64,000 nt of DNA from Clostridium sp. (GCA_018362895.1 JAHALR010000006.1:62001-126000), one strand, 5' to 3'; counted from the first letter of the stretch, positions 16,865 through 25,351 are shown. A program made the numbers and translations. Notes: generated from the sequence alone by a model not told the origin.

Positions 16865-18097
16865 TCATTTTCTTGAAAGCTCGGGTTCTATCACATCCCG
16901 GGCTTTTTTCTTGCCCAGAAATACAGGCTCAAGGATTATGCCGAGACGGTCTGTAAGTGTCTGATAATTTTCGTTTACCTGAGTGGGTATGCCTGTTTCT
17001 ATTGTATTTAAGAAGTATTTTGCATGGTCTGGTTTTTTATTCTTTTCAAGAAAAACCTCTGAGTAAGCAGCATCTTTTCTTGCCGGTATAATCAAGCCGC
17101 TTTTTGAAAGCTCTTCAAGAGAATTTTTTGAGCTGATGAATTGTATAAATTTTATTGCTTCTTCTTTATGTTGAGAAGATTTTGAAAGTGCATAACCTGA
17201 AGCATCTATGTTTACGACAGACCCTTTAGTGCCCGAAGGGAATAGGGCTATATCCCAGTCAAAGTCTGCTTCTTCTCTATATTTTGGCACAAGCCATCTG
17301 CCTGAGATGTGCATTGCCAATCTTTTTTGCAAAAAAAGCTGTGCCATTGTCAGGCTTGCGTTATCTGATTTTGAGGGTGCTATTTTATATTTATTCACAA
17401 GGCTGCTATAAAAATCGATTGAATCAAGTGCGTTTGTATCGGTAATCTTTATTGTTTCTCCGTCTTCACTCAGGATTGATGCACCGTTACTCAAAAGAAA
17501 AGGCAGCCAGTATATGATATCTTTTTCAAAGCTTGTTCCCCAGAGGTCTGTTTTACCGTCGTTGTTTGTATCTTTTGTGAGTTTTTTTGCTGCTTCGACA
17601 TATTCTTTCATTGACCAGTTTTGAGCAGGCAAAGGCACGTTATATTTTTTGAACAGGTCTTTGTTATAGTAAACTACAACGTTTGAGACATCTCTTGGAA
17701 TTGCGTATATTTTTCCGTCAAACTCAAAGCCCTGATATGATTTTTCAAAGTAATCTTTTTTGTCAAAATAAGGACTTAAATCTTCAAGCAGTTCTGCTTT
17801 TACATATTTAGGTGCAAAATAGTTGTTTATAAAAACCACATCCGGAGCAAGGTTTGATGCAAACAACAGGTGAAGTTTCTGAAAATAGTTCTGTGGAATA
17901 TGCACAAATTCTATTTTAATCTCAGGGTTTTCTTTTTCAAATTTTTTGAAAAGCGGCTTCAAAAGATCTGTTTCGGTTTGCGAGCCCCAGCTTGAAAACT
18001 TTATGACAGTTCTTTTGTCTTTATTTTGGGGAAGAAATAATACGGCAAGGATTGCCGAAATAAATATAATCAAAAGAATAAAAATTATTTTTTTCAT
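16865..18097 (-). CDS. extracellular solute-binding protein (ABC sugar-uptake type)
   Basis: A 410-residue protein of the family 1 solute-binding type (MalE/UgpB-like), acting outside the inner membrane. A single N-terminal hydrophobic segment (about residues 3-23) serves as signal or anchor; there is no lipobox Cys. The mature part begins with TVIKFSSWGSQTETDLLKPLF, followed by APDVVFINN, YAIPRDVSNVVVYYNKDLFKKYNVP and a late GYALSKSSQHKEEAIKFIQFI, all typical. No permease or ATPase genes adjoin it. It starts 7 bases after the upstream gene, so the pair 18896-16865 is probably an operon. Ligand unknown. Confidence 0.88.
   Translation of the reverse strand: MKKIIFILLIIFISAILAVLFLPQNKDKRTVIKFSSWGSQTETDLLKPLFKKFEKENPEIKIEFVHIPQNYFQKLHLLFASNLAPDVVFINNYFAPKYVKAELLEDLSPYFDKKDYFEKSYQGFEFDGKIYAIPRDVSNVVVYYNKDLFKKYNVPLPAQNWSMKEYVEAAKKLTKDTNNDGKTDLWGTSFEKDIIYWLPFLLSNGASILSEDGETIKITDTNALDSIDFYSSLVNKYKIAPSKSDNASLTMAQLFLQKRLAMHISGRWLVPKYREEADFDWDIALFPSGTKGSVVNIDASGYALSKSSQHKEEAIKFIQFISSKNSLEELSKSGLIIPARKDAAYSEVFLEKNKKPDHAKYFLNTIETGIPTQVNENYQTLTDRLGIILEPVFLGKKKARDVIEPELSRK
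16876..16909 (+). terminator. intrinsic terminator for the 16324 gene, inside the convergent coding region
   Basis: AAAGCTCGGG pairs with CCCGGGCTTT (10 pairs, one of them T-G) around a loop of 11 bases, followed by TTTTTT on the plus strand. The whole element lies within the last 15 codons of the minus-strand solute-binding protein. Confidence 0.75.
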
Positions 18098-18104
18098 TCT
18101 TTAA

Positions 18105-18896
18105 TTATAACTCAAGCAGCATTCTCATGTTTGCTTCTGAAACTTCGACAAGAGCTTTGTAGTCTCCGAGTCTGACTATATAGCGGTCTTTGCCGGCAAT
18201 GGTTTCGGACAGTCTGGCTCTGATTTCTGTTCCGTTTATTGATTTGAATTGATTAAGCATAAAAATTTCGTTGTTTATATAACCTATGAGTGAATATTTT
18301 TTGTTGTATTCTACTAGGCATATGCCCTTGTTGCCTGAAAGGACAGAGGTATTTAAGAGCATAGGGTTTTTTGCCTTTTGAATTGGTGAAGAGAAATATT
18401 TGTTTATTGAATTGCCTGTATTTTGAGGGATTTTTGATGAGGGAGAGGTTTTTGCCATTGCCGGTTTTGCTTCTGCTTTATAGACCGGTCTTTTGATGTC
18501 ATCGACAGATTTTTTCTTTTGTTGTGCCGGTTGTTTTTTCTCTATTTTGATATTCCCGATTTCCTGTTGATTCGGTTCTGATTCTCGTCCCGGAACATCA
18601 TCAAACAGTCTTTTGTAAGCTTTTGCCGAAAGTGATATGATTATAATCGGAAATGTAACAAGTGCACATATTGAAAACAAGAGCCCGAAATCAAAATTCT
18701 TTTTTTCGTCAGGCAGTTTAACTTCTTCAATCGGAGGTATTTTTCCTTCGATGATTTCTTCTGCTTGAGGATTATATTTCGGGTCTAATATTTTGTACTG
18801 ATAGTCAGATGCGATGCTTACAGTACTTGAAGTAAAAAATATTATGAATGAGATGCAAAAATATAAAAGAGTCTTTATTCCAGTTCGATAATTCAT
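18105..18896 (-). CDS. membrane protein, FliO-like by architecture
   Basis: A 263-residue protein with an N-terminal signal peptide (about 1-29), a short periplasmic stretch, one membrane helix (around FGLLFSICALVTFPIIIISL), a long Lys/Pro/Ser-rich linker and a C-terminal beta-rich region (GICLVEYNKKYSLIGYINNEIFMLNQF). Signal peptide, one helix and a C-terminal 'LVEY..KYSLIGY' segment match the plan of FliO, an assembly factor of the flagellar export apparatus, but the linker is unusually long and the similarity is only by eye. A flagellin-like gene lies 2.4 kb away, which is suggestive but not linked. It is the first gene of a two-gene operon with the solute-binding protein. Confidence 0.7.
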   Translation of the reverse strand: MNYRTGIKTLLYFCISFIIFFTSSTVSIASDYQYKILDPKYNPQAEEIIEGKIPPIEEVKLPDEKKNFDFGLLFSICALVTFPIIIISLSAKAYKRLFDDVPGRESEPNQQEIGNIKIEKKQPAQQKKKSVDDIKRPVYKAEAKPAMAKTSPSSKIPQNTGNSINKYFSSPIQKAKNPMLLNTSVLSGNKGICLVEYNKKYSLIGYINNEIFMLNQFKSINGTEIRARLSETIAGKDRYIVRLGDYKALVEVSEANMRMLLEL

Positions 18897-18999
18897 AGAT
18901 GTAAAAATCCAGTATTTTAAATTAATGTATACGGCAAATGGTTGTTATTATTGTAGCAACAAAAATATCCATTTTTCAAGTCTAATATTTACAATTGGT

Positions 19000-19443
19000 T
19001 TACATTTGCAAATAATTAACAAGACCTTTCAAGCCGAGTTTGTAACTGTCAAGCCCGAATCCGCAAATTTGACCTATGCACACAGGTGCAGTGAGCGAAT
19101 TTTTTCTGAACTCTTCGCGGGCATGGATGTTAGAGATATGGATTTCTACGGTCGGAAGTTCCACAGCCGAAATTGCATCACGAATGGCTACACTGGTATG
19201 AGTGTATGCCGCAGGGTTGATTACAATTCCGTTGCAATTCCATTCGTGAGATTTTGCTTTCTGGATTGCATCAACAATCTCGCCTTCAATGTTGCTTTGA
19301 AACGTGACAATTTCAACACCCAGTTCTTTTGCGAAATTATCCAGCTCATTATTGATTTTTTCAAGAGTTAATGTTCCGTAAATTTCAGGCTCTCTTGTTC
19401 CCAGAAGGTTGATATTCGGACCGTTTATAATCAATATTCTCAT
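19000..19443 (-). CDS. aroQ: 3-dehydroquinate dehydratase, type II
   Basis: Third step of the shikimate pathway. The 147-residue product is the usual length and has the family blocks in order: NGPNINLLGTREPEIYG (lid and active-site region with the catalytic Tyr), FQSNIEGEIVDAIQ, INPAAYTHTSVAIRDA and VEIHISNIHAREEFR (catalytic His). The start ATG has no clear ribosome binding site; a TAGATT box ends 6 bases before it, so it may be another weak leaderless case. It is divergent from the DUF151 gene. Confidence 0.96.
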   Translation of the reverse strand: MRILIINGPNINLLGTREPEIYGTLTLEKINNELDNFAKELGVEIVTFQSNIEGEIVDAIQKAKSHEWNCNGIVINPAAYTHTSVAIRDAISAVELPTVEIHISNIHAREEFRKNSLTAPVCIGQICGFGLDSYKLGLKGLVNYLQM

Positions 19444-19494
19444 ACATTTAATCTATCATGCTTTAAAGTGTTTTGTCTAATTTTTATTTTGGAT

Positions 19495-19500
19495 TATAAT
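19495..19500 (+). promoter_or_regulatory. -10 box for a leaderless DUF151 transcript
   Basis: TATAAT is followed by exactly six bases and the ATG at 19507, so transcription would begin at or next to the start codon. TTGTCT at 19473-19478 is a possible -35 with a 16-base gap. Confidence 0.6.
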
Positions 19501-19506
19501 ATAACC

Positions 19507-20016
19507 ATGATTGAAATGAAGGTAATGGGAATAGCACTGGACACAAGAACGGGTTCACCGATTGTTGTCCTGCACGATAAAGATAACAGAAAGGCTCTGC
19601 CTATTTGGATTGGCTCGGCAGAAGCAAGTGCAATTATTCGTAAAATTGAAAATATTGCTGTCAGCCGTCCGATGACTCATGACCTTATTGCCGATATTGT
19701 TGAAAAAACAGGTTATTCTGTTGACCGTATAGAAATCAACGATGTCGAAAAAGAAACTTATTATGCAATAATTTATCTGATTAATGATGAAGGAAATGTT
19801 ATTGAGATTGACTCAAGGCCGTCTGATGCTATTGCTGTTGCGATAAGAGTTGATGCGCCGATTTTTGTTACCGCAAATGTTCTGGCTAACGGTTCAGTTT
19901 CTTGTGATGCGGCAAAAGATGAAGAAGAGGCAAAAGAATTCAGAGATTTTATTCAGACTATCAAACCTTCAGACTTTGAAAAACTTATCAAACACGACAA
20001 AGAATCAGATCAATAG
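19507..20016 (+). CDS. bifunctional nuclease family protein (DUF151)
   Basis: A 169-residue cytoplasmic protein with the DUF151 core: MIEMKVMGIALDTRTGSP, IVVLHD, ALPIWIGSAEASAI, RPMTHDLIADIV and EIDSRPSDAIAVAIRVDAPIFV. This family is common in cyanobacteria, actinobacteria and plants, where members have been reported to have DNase/RNase activity. A UVR-like tail is absent; the C-terminus is acidic (DAAKDEEEAKEF). The ATG at 19507 is chosen for homology and because of the -10 box; the longer frame from 19468 overlaps that promoter. Confidence 0.9.
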   Translation: MIEMKVMGIALDTRTGSPIVVLHDKDNRKALPIWIGSAEASAIIRKIENIAVSRPMTHDLIADIVEKTGYSVDRIEINDVEKETYYAIIYLINDEGNVIEIDSRPSDAIAVAIRVDAPIFVTANVLANGSVSCDAAKDEEEAKEFRDFIQTIKPSDFEKLIKHDKESDQ

Positions 20017-20249
20017 AGCTATTTTTGAAGCTTCTTCTTAAATTAATATTTGTTTTGTTTTGATATAAAAAATACAAATTTAGTAATTGTAAATAAATAT
20101 AAAGTTAAATTTAAAAAGCTGAAAATCCAGTCATACTGCCTAATAGGATAGGATAGATGAAGCTGAGGTATCGCTATATCAATCTTTTAGCCATTTTTTA
20201 CTTTAACAATATACAAGTGAAGTAAAAGTAAAAAGAAAGGAAGTTTAGA
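20017..20249. other. 233-bp intergenic region with a possible structured leader
   Basis: The first half is almost pure A/T. From about 20115 to 20190 the composition becomes more even (CCAGTCATACTGCC, then GGATAGGATAGATGAAGC, GAGGTATCGC) before returning to A/T and the ribosome binding site of the next gene. This island may be an RNA leader or small RNA of the 20250 gene, but I cannot match it to a known riboswitch. Confidence 0.3.
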
Positions 20250-20696
20250 ATGGAAGGTATCTCAAGCAATTTAGGGTCAGTTTATTTTGTTAAACCGGAA
20301 AAAGAAAACAATCACAAGGCGTTAAAACATACTATTAATGCGGCAGCAGTTGGAGCAGGTGTAGTTGCAACAGGTAGTGCGGCACAGTCTTTGTGCGGTA
20401 AGTTTGATTTATCTAATGCAATTAAATATAATGCGTGTAATTTGAAATTTTCTAATTTTGACAAATATCATGAATCCATATCAAAATTTGCAGAAAAAAT
20501 ATTTCCTAAAAATGGCAAAATTTCAAAAATGATAGAAAAATATGCAGGCAGGGGCTTTATGACAGGCGGCTCAGAAAGAGCAATGAATTTATATAAAGGA
20601 AAACTTGCAATAGTAGCAACTGCTGTGGCTGCAGCACTAACTCTTGTGGGAGCAGGCCTTTATAATGCAGGCAAAATAAATGGAAAAAACAATTAA
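20250..20696 (+). CDS. hypothetical protein with two hydrophobic segments
   Basis: A 148-residue protein. The start is well supported (GAAAGGAAG, 7 bases upstream). The two hydrophobic, Ala/Gly-rich segments are about residues 29-45 (INAAAVGAGVVATGSAA) and 121-140 (LAIVATAVAAALTLVGAGLY), with a Lys-rich middle. No signal peptide cleavage site. Could be a small membrane protein; it is not recognised and is probably lineage-specific. A strong bidirectional terminator follows. Confidence 0.7.
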   Translation: MEGISSNLGSVYFVKPEKENNHKALKHTINAAAVGAGVVATGSAAQSLCGKFDLSNAIKYNACNLKFSNFDKYHESISKFAEKIFPKNGKISKMIEKYAGRGFMTGGSERAMNLYKGKLAIVATAVAAALTLVGAGLYNAGKINGKNN

Positions 20697-20712
20697 TATT
20701 ATTAATTGTTCT

Positions 20713-20751
20713 CAATAAAAAACTGTCACAATTTGTGACAGTTTTTTATTG
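20713..20751. terminator. bidirectional intrinsic terminator
   Basis: A perfect 18-base inverted repeat with a 3-base loop; core ACTGTCACA/TGTGACAGT flanked by A6 and T6. It sits between the convergent genes ending at 20696 and 20792. Confidence 0.9.
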
Positions 20752-20791
20752 ATAGGAGCAGAAAAAAATAAAATCTTTACAAGTCTTGATT

Positions 20792-21430
20792 TTAAAACTG
20801 CCCGCCTCTGAGGTAATATTCAGAACAGGTCATTCCGCTTGAGTGGCTGTTACAGTCTCTTTCAAGTTCATGATTTGACAATTCGGAGCCAAAAGCTTCT
20901 ATCTTGTTCTTATAAACATAAACTCCGAATATATCTTTTCCTATTCTGTTTGGTTTTTCTACTCCGTTCATATCAAAAAGCACTGTTGCACAAGGCTTTG
21001 TTTCACTGCAATTGCAAGTAAGCCATTTGAAGCCTACTACATTGTTGTTTTCTTGATAAGAGAAAAATTTTGTAAAAACAAGAGACTGCATAGGTACCTG
21101 TGCACCGTTTTTAAACTTATAATGATAGTTTTTCAGCGAATTGGGATTTTTGCTCAAATCTACATTTAAGTAGGGACTGATTACTCTGAAAATTTCAGGT
21201 TCTTTTTCAGGTACATTGCTTTTACAAATTTTGTCAACAGTAGCAGCATCGCTGACGTTATAGACTTCATAGTTTGACTGCATTTCTCCATAAAGGCGTT
21301 TCCAACCGGAAATAATTCTTGCCTGTTTTGAATTATTGAAAATTGTAGGAATACATAAAATGACTGTGGTCATAAGTAAACAGACCACAATCATTATTTC
21401 AACCATATTAAATGCTTTTAATTTTTTCAT
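20792..21430 (-). CDS. type IV prepilin-like protein
   Basis: A 212-residue protein with a type III signal (prepilin) N-terminus: basic MKKLKA, then F-N-M-V-E and a hydrophobic helix IMIVVCLLMTTVILCIP. The Glu at mature position 5 is conserved; the residue before the cleavage site is Ala rather than the usual Gly. The C-terminal globular part has six cysteines, clustered near CNCSETKPC and near the C-terminus, possibly forming disulfides. It may be a pseudopilin of a type II secretion or type IV pilus system; no assembly genes are nearby. Follows the PHP gene by 17 bases, likely cotranscribed. Confidence 0.82.
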   Translation of the reverse strand: MKKLKAFNMVEIMIVVCLLMTTVILCIPTIFNNSKQARIISGWKRLYGEMQSNYEVYNVSDAATVDKICKSNVPEKEPEIFRVISPYLNVDLSKNPNSLKNYHYKFKNGAQVPMQSLVFTKFFSYQENNNVVGFKWLTCNCSETKPCATVLFDMNGVEKPNRIGKDIFGVYVYKNKIEAFGSELSNHELERDCNSHSSGMTCSEYYLRGGQF

Positions 21431-21447
21431 AGCTTTGATATCTTTAC

Positions 21448-22314
21448 TTACTTGGCTAAATCAAGCTGTTTTTTTTCTTTCATCAGCATGTCGTAAATCC
21501 ATTCGGGGATAAAGTTTTTCCCCAAAATAATCTGACCGTTGTTCGGGTTTGGTGCATGGAAGTCCGAACCGCCTGTGATAATCAGCCCATTTTTTTCTGC
21601 GATAGTGGAATAGTATTCAACCATAGCAGGAGAGTGCTTTCTGTGATAAGCCTCTACACCTCTTAAGCCATAGTGCATAAATTCTTTGATAAGGTTTTCT
21701 GCATCTTCGACATCAAAAGGATGAGCAAAAACAGGTATTCCTCCTGCATCATAGATAATTTCTATTGCTTCATGCGGAGAGATTGTCTTTCTTTGTACAT
21801 AAACTTCTGAATCGTTGTTTATATATTTATTGTAAGCTTCCATTACACTGTTTGTACCCCCTGCCAGAGTAATAGCTTTTGCTATGTGCGGACGACCTAT
21901 GCTTCCGCCCTCTGCAACAAGACTTTTGATTTTGTCGAAGGTGATATGGATGCCTTCTTTTTTGTTCAAAAGATGTAAAATTTCTTCTGTTTGTTCAATA
22001 CGTGCTTTTTGCTGTGATTTTAACATTTCCTGAAAATCACTGTCATCTCGATTCATAAAATAACCGAGTATGTGTATTTCTGTATTTTTATAGATTGTGT
22101 TGATTTCTACTCCCGGAAGAATCTCCAGTGGTTTTTTGCCGGTTTCTTGCGCAATTTTTTGTGCATAATCAACAGCAATAGGGTAGGCAAGAACGTTATC
22201 GTGATCTGTTATCGCAATAGCATTCAGACCTGCGCCAATAGCAGTATCAACAATCTTCTCCGGAGCAAATACTCCGTCGGAGTAGATTGTGTGAATGTGT
22301 AAATCGACTTTCAC
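21448..22314 (-). CDS. PHP-domain phosphoesterase
   Basis: A 288-residue metal-dependent phosphoesterase of the PHP superfamily, similar in plan to YciV/RNase AM-type 3',5'-nucleotide phosphatases. Metal-binding motifs are all present: DLHIHTIYSDG at the N-terminus, TDHDN, PGVEIN, AHP around residue 200 and GSDFH near the C-terminus. Start is GTG at 22314, with AAGGAT 6 bases upstream. It follows the ymdB gene by about 15 bases. Substrate (nucleotide or RNA 5' end) is inferred from the family. Confidence 0.9.
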   Translation of the reverse strand: MKVDLHIHTIYSDGVFAPEKIVDTAIGAGLNAIAITDHDNVLAYPIAVDYAQKIAQETGKKPLEILPGVEINTIYKNTEIHILGYFMNRDDSDFQEMLKSQQKARIEQTEEILHLLNKKEGIHITFDKIKSLVAEGGSIGRPHIAKAITLAGGTNSVMEAYNKYINNDSEVYVQRKTISPHEAIEIIYDAGGIPVFAHPFDVEDAENLIKEFMHYGLRGVEAYHRKHSPAMVEYYSTIAEKNGLIITGGSDFHAPNPNNGQIILGKNFIPEWIYDMLMKEKKQLDLAK

Positions 22315-22329
22315 CTTTCTATCCTTTCA

Positions 22330-23157
22330 TCATAATGTTACCTCACTAATATTTTTTATAAATTGAATCCTTTTTATGCTTTGGGCTTGCCCTGAAACGG
22401 CATCAAAGCTCATCTCTACCGCATTGAGTTCTAACACGGGATTTTCGTCAATATCAAATCTTTCAGGAATGCTTGTTACAAGACGTTTCAAAGAAGATTC
22501 ATAAGCCATTCCTATTACAGATTCATGTGCTCCGCAAAATCCTGCATCAGATATGTAAGCTGTGTAATTGTTTATAATTTTTTCATCTGCTGTCTGGACG
22601 TGGGTGTGTGTACCAAGAACAGCACTGATTTTGTGTTGTGAACAGAATTTGCCGAAACAGATTTTTTCGGCGGTAGCTTCTGCATGAAAATCAACAATCA
22701 CAATGGGTGCTTGTTCTTTTATTTTTTCAATTTCGTTATCTATGATTTCCCAGGGTGAATCGACAGGTGTCATAAAGGTTCTGCCCAGAAAATTTAAAAC
22801 TGCTATTTTTGAGTTATTTACTTCAAAAATTCTGTGACCTACACCATATGTGCCTTTCGGGTAGTTCCACGGGCGTATGAGTTTTTCTGAATTGTTTATA
22901 TATGAATAGATGTCTTTCTTGTCCCAGATATGGTTGCCGGACGTGAAACAGTCTATGCCCATTTCGCCGAGTTCTTTATGATTTTTTTCTGTGAGTCCGA
23001 AACCGTGAGAGGCGTTTTCTACATTGGCAATGATAAAATCATATGGTTTATTTTCAGACGACAACAGGCCTTCCAGATAATGTTTTACAACATTACGCCC
23101 CGGTCGGCCTACGATGTCGCCTATAAATAATACTTTGATTTGTTCGTTTTGTATCAT
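22330..23157 (-). CDS. ymdB: YmdB-family metallophosphoesterase
   Basis: Family TIGR00282; the Bacillus subtilis member is a 2',3'-cyclic nucleotide phosphodiesterase affecting biofilm and motility gene expression. The 275-residue product contains FIGDIVGRPGR, NVENASHGFGLTEKN, TSGNHIWDKK, VDFHAEATAEK and GTHTHVQTADE, giving the dinuclear-metal ligands. ATG at 23157 is preferred; a TTG at 23178 is in frame but without ribosome binding site. It directly follows rny, the same neighbours as in B. subtilis, suggesting a shared role in RNA turnover. Confidence 0.93.
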   Translation of the reverse strand: MIQNEQIKVLFIGDIVGRPGRNVVKHYLEGLLSSENKPYDFIIANVENASHGFGLTEKNHKELGEMGIDCFTSGNHIWDKKDIYSYINNSEKLIRPWNYPKGTYGVGHRIFEVNNSKIAVLNFLGRTFMTPVDSPWEIIDNEIEKIKEQAPIVIVDFHAEATAEKICFGKFCSQHKISAVLGTHTHVQTADEKIINNYTAYISDAGFCGAHESVIGMAYESSLKRLVTSIPERFDIDENPVLELNAVEMSFDAVSGQAQSIKRIQFIKNISEVTL

Positions 23158-23202
23158 ATTTGCCTGCGTAGAGGTCAAATCAAGTTTTCTTGGCTTAATC
23201 CG

Positions 23203-23334
23203 CTATTTAGCAAGTTCGGTTGTTCTGATTTCCCTTACAACGGTAACTCTGATTTGACCCGGATAGTCGAGTTCTTCTTCAATACGCTTAGCAATATCAC
23301 GGGCTAACTTTGCGCTTGCCAGATCATCGAACAT
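23203..23334 (-). CDS. rny: displaced C-terminal piece of RNase Y
   Basis: This 43-codon frame encodes the conserved RNase Y C-terminus (DDLASAKLARDIAKRIEEE, LDYPGQIRVTVVRE). It is one base out of phase with the upstream part. Its ATG at 23334 lies 6 bases after a perfect AGGAG, itself produced at the junction where about ten bases seem to be missing between REVR and EPDMFDD. It could be translated separately by coupling with the upstream frame, which ends inside it at 23304, or the break could be a sequencing or assembly error. Confidence 0.65.
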   Translation of the reverse strand: MFDDLASAKLARDIAKRIEEELDYPGQIRVTVVREIRTTELAK

Positions 23335-24722
23335 GTCAGGCTCCTAACCTCACGACCCGCTTGTACGGCAAAAGACTGTTTGATTCCTTCGTAGCTTGAT
23401 GCGATTTCTTCAATCTTTTTAAGTCTTTTGATGTAAATTTCAAGAGTATCACGTCTTGAACCGGGGCGTCCGGCTGATATAGCATCAGCAAGTTTTACCA
23501 AAACTGCTTCAATCGTATTTGCTGTAACGTCGTCATGGTGTGCTTCAATTGCATGAACAATTTCTTCTTTTTCACCGTAACGTCTGGCAAGCTCAACACC
23601 AAGCTCAATGTGTGTTCCGTCTTGAGTCTGGTCGACTGCTTTGCCTATGTCATGAAGAAGTCCGGCACGTTTTGCAACCTGAACGTTTGCGCCTAATTCT
23701 GCGGCAAGCATTCCTGCAATGTGTCCGACTTCAAGAGAGTGTTTCAAAACATTTTGACCATAGCTTGTTCTGTAATATAAGCGTCCGAGTGTTTTAATCA
23801 ACTCTTTGTGAAGGTTTAAAACACCCATATCAACTGCTGCGTTTTCACCTTCTTTTTTGATTTTTTCTTCTATTTCTTCTTGAGCTTTTTCCACCATTTC
23901 TTCGATTCTTACAGGGTGGATACGTCCGTCAGAGATGAGTTTTTCCAGTGCTACTTTGGCTATCTCACGTCTTACGGGGTCAAAGCTTGAAAGTACAACT
24001 GCTTCAGGAGTATCATCAATAATCAAATCAACGCCGGTAAGGGTTTCAAGAGTTCTAATGTTACGTCCTTCACGTCCGATGATTCTTCCTTTCATCTCGT
24101 CAGAAGGAAGGTTTACAACCGAAACGGTTGATTCTACAACTTGGTCAATTGCACATCTTTGCATTGTAGTTGAAAGTATATCCTGTGCTGTTTGTTTAGC
24201 AGTTTCTCTGATTTTTGCTTCATTTTCTCTGATTAATTGCATTTGTTCCTGCTGAAGATCCTGCTTTAGTTGTTCCATAAGCATATGGCGTGCTTCATCA
24301 CGGGACATTCCGGCTATTCTTTCAGTTTCTTCGATTTGTTTAGCAATCAAATCAGCAAGATAGTCTTCTTTTTCAAGAAGTTCATCCATTTTTCTTTGTG
24401 CTGCTGATTCTTTGTCAGTTGCTTCTTGTATTTTGTCTTCAAGCATATCTTCTTTTTTGATAAGCTTAGATTCTTGTCTTTGAAGGTCCTGTCTTCTTTC
24501 TCTGACTTCGTCGTCAAATTTTTCTCGTTCGGCATGAAGTGCTTCTTTTGCTTGTATCATTGCTTCTTTTTTCAAAAGATTTTCTTTTTCTGAAGTTTCT
24601 TTCGAAAGATTTTCATAAAGCTCCTGCACTGTTTTTTTCTTTTGCCACATTACAACAGAAAGTCCTATGAGACCCGCAATAGCGACAAGGGCAATTATTA
24701 AAAGTGCGATTGATAAATCCAT
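23304..24722 (-). CDS. rny: ribonuclease Y, frameshifted near the 3' end
   Basis: Membrane-anchored endoribonuclease that starts mRNA decay. From the ATG at 24722 (AGGA 11 bases upstream) the product has an N-terminal membrane helix (about 2-23), a long Glu/Lys/Gln coiled coil, a KH domain (GRIIGREGRNIRTLE, then GVDLIIDDTP) and an HD domain (LKHSLEVGHIAGML, GLLHDIGKAVD, EAHHDDV). After REVR the frame is lost and the last 17 or so residues are not homologous (SLTCSMIWQAQS). The genuine C-terminus continues in another frame to 23203. Compared with the family pattern REVR-xxx-(E/K)P, a deletion of about 10 bases explains this. The catalytic HD domain is intact. Confidence 0.93.
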   Translation of the reverse strand: MDLSIALLIIALVAIAGLIGLSVVMWQKKKTVQELYENLSKETSEKENLLKKEAMIQAKEALHAEREKFDDEVRERRQDLQRQESKLIKKEDMLEDKIQEATDKESAAQRKMDELLEKEDYLADLIAKQIEETERIAGMSRDEARHMLMEQLKQDLQQEQMQLIRENEAKIRETAKQTAQDILSTTMQRCAIDQVVESTVSVVNLPSDEMKGRIIGREGRNIRTLETLTGVDLIIDDTPEAVVLSSFDPVRREIAKVALEKLISDGRIHPVRIEEMVEKAQEEIEEKIKKEGENAAVDMGVLNLHKELIKTLGRLYYRTSYGQNVLKHSLEVGHIAGMLAAELGANVQVAKRAGLLHDIGKAVDQTQDGTHIELGVELARRYGEKEEIVHAIEAHHDDVTANTIEAVLVKLADAISAGRPGSRRDTLEIYIKRLKKIEEIASSYEGIKQSFAVQAGREVRSLTCSMIWQAQS

Positions 24723-24972
24723 TGTTTCGATTGTCCTATACCTCATTATTCTATATATACATATAACCGGACATGCTCATTTTCATAAGCATAACTGGTT
24801 GATTTTATTTGTTTTTGAATTATATATTTAATTCATATAAAAATAATTTATTCTTTATACTAAACTAAGATAATAGTATCATATATTTTGTATTTTTAAA
24901 AGAAAAAACTTGAAAACCCTTGAAAAATTTAATATTATAGTGTCTGATTAAAGTTGTTTTGCGGATAAGAAA

Positions 24973-25332
24973 TTGGGATTATTTAAAAGAATAAAAAATA
25001 TAGTAAGAAGTAATATTAATTCAAAAAACTTTGAAGCTTCAAGTTTTGAAAATTTTAGTCCCGAATTTGGTGCTCAGGAATTTAATGAAGAAATTGAAGA
25101 AACTTCGGCTGTAAATCAACCTTCAAATTCTCTTGAAAAAGAATATTATGCGAATCTTGAGCTTCCTTTTGGGGCAGGGTTTGATGAAATAAAATCATCT
25201 TATAAAAGACTTTTGAAAAAGTATCATCCTGATAAGTTTTACGGGAATGAAAAAAAACTCATAATTGCTCAGGATGTTGTTAAAAAGCTTAATATGGCTT
25301 ACAATTACTTTGAAGAGAAATATAACAAATAA
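24973..25332 (+). CDS. small J-domain protein
   Basis: A 119-residue protein with a C-terminal J domain, including HPD at 85-87, preceded by LKKY and followed by a helix ending the protein. J domains stimulate Hsp70 ATPase. The N-terminal 50 residues (MGLFKRIKNIVRSNINS) start like PspA/IM30 proteins and then become acidic. The start is TTG at 24973 without a strong ribosome binding site. It is the first gene of a co-directional cluster (24973-30060) and precedes pspA by 19 bases, so it may deliver a chaperone to the PspA system; this is inference. Confidence 0.82.
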   Translation: MGLFKRIKNIVRSNINSKNFEASSFENFSPEFGAQEFNEEIEETSAVNQPSNSLEKEYYANLELPFGAGFDEIKSSYKRLLKKYHPDKFYGNEKKLIIAQDVVKKLNMAYNYFEEKYNK

Positions 25333-25351
25333 AATAGATTGGAGTTTATTA

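Noticed and set aside
24347..24535. 62-residue Lys-rich minus-strand frame
   Set aside because: Within the rny coiled coil in another phase; produced by repetitive Glu/Lys codons.
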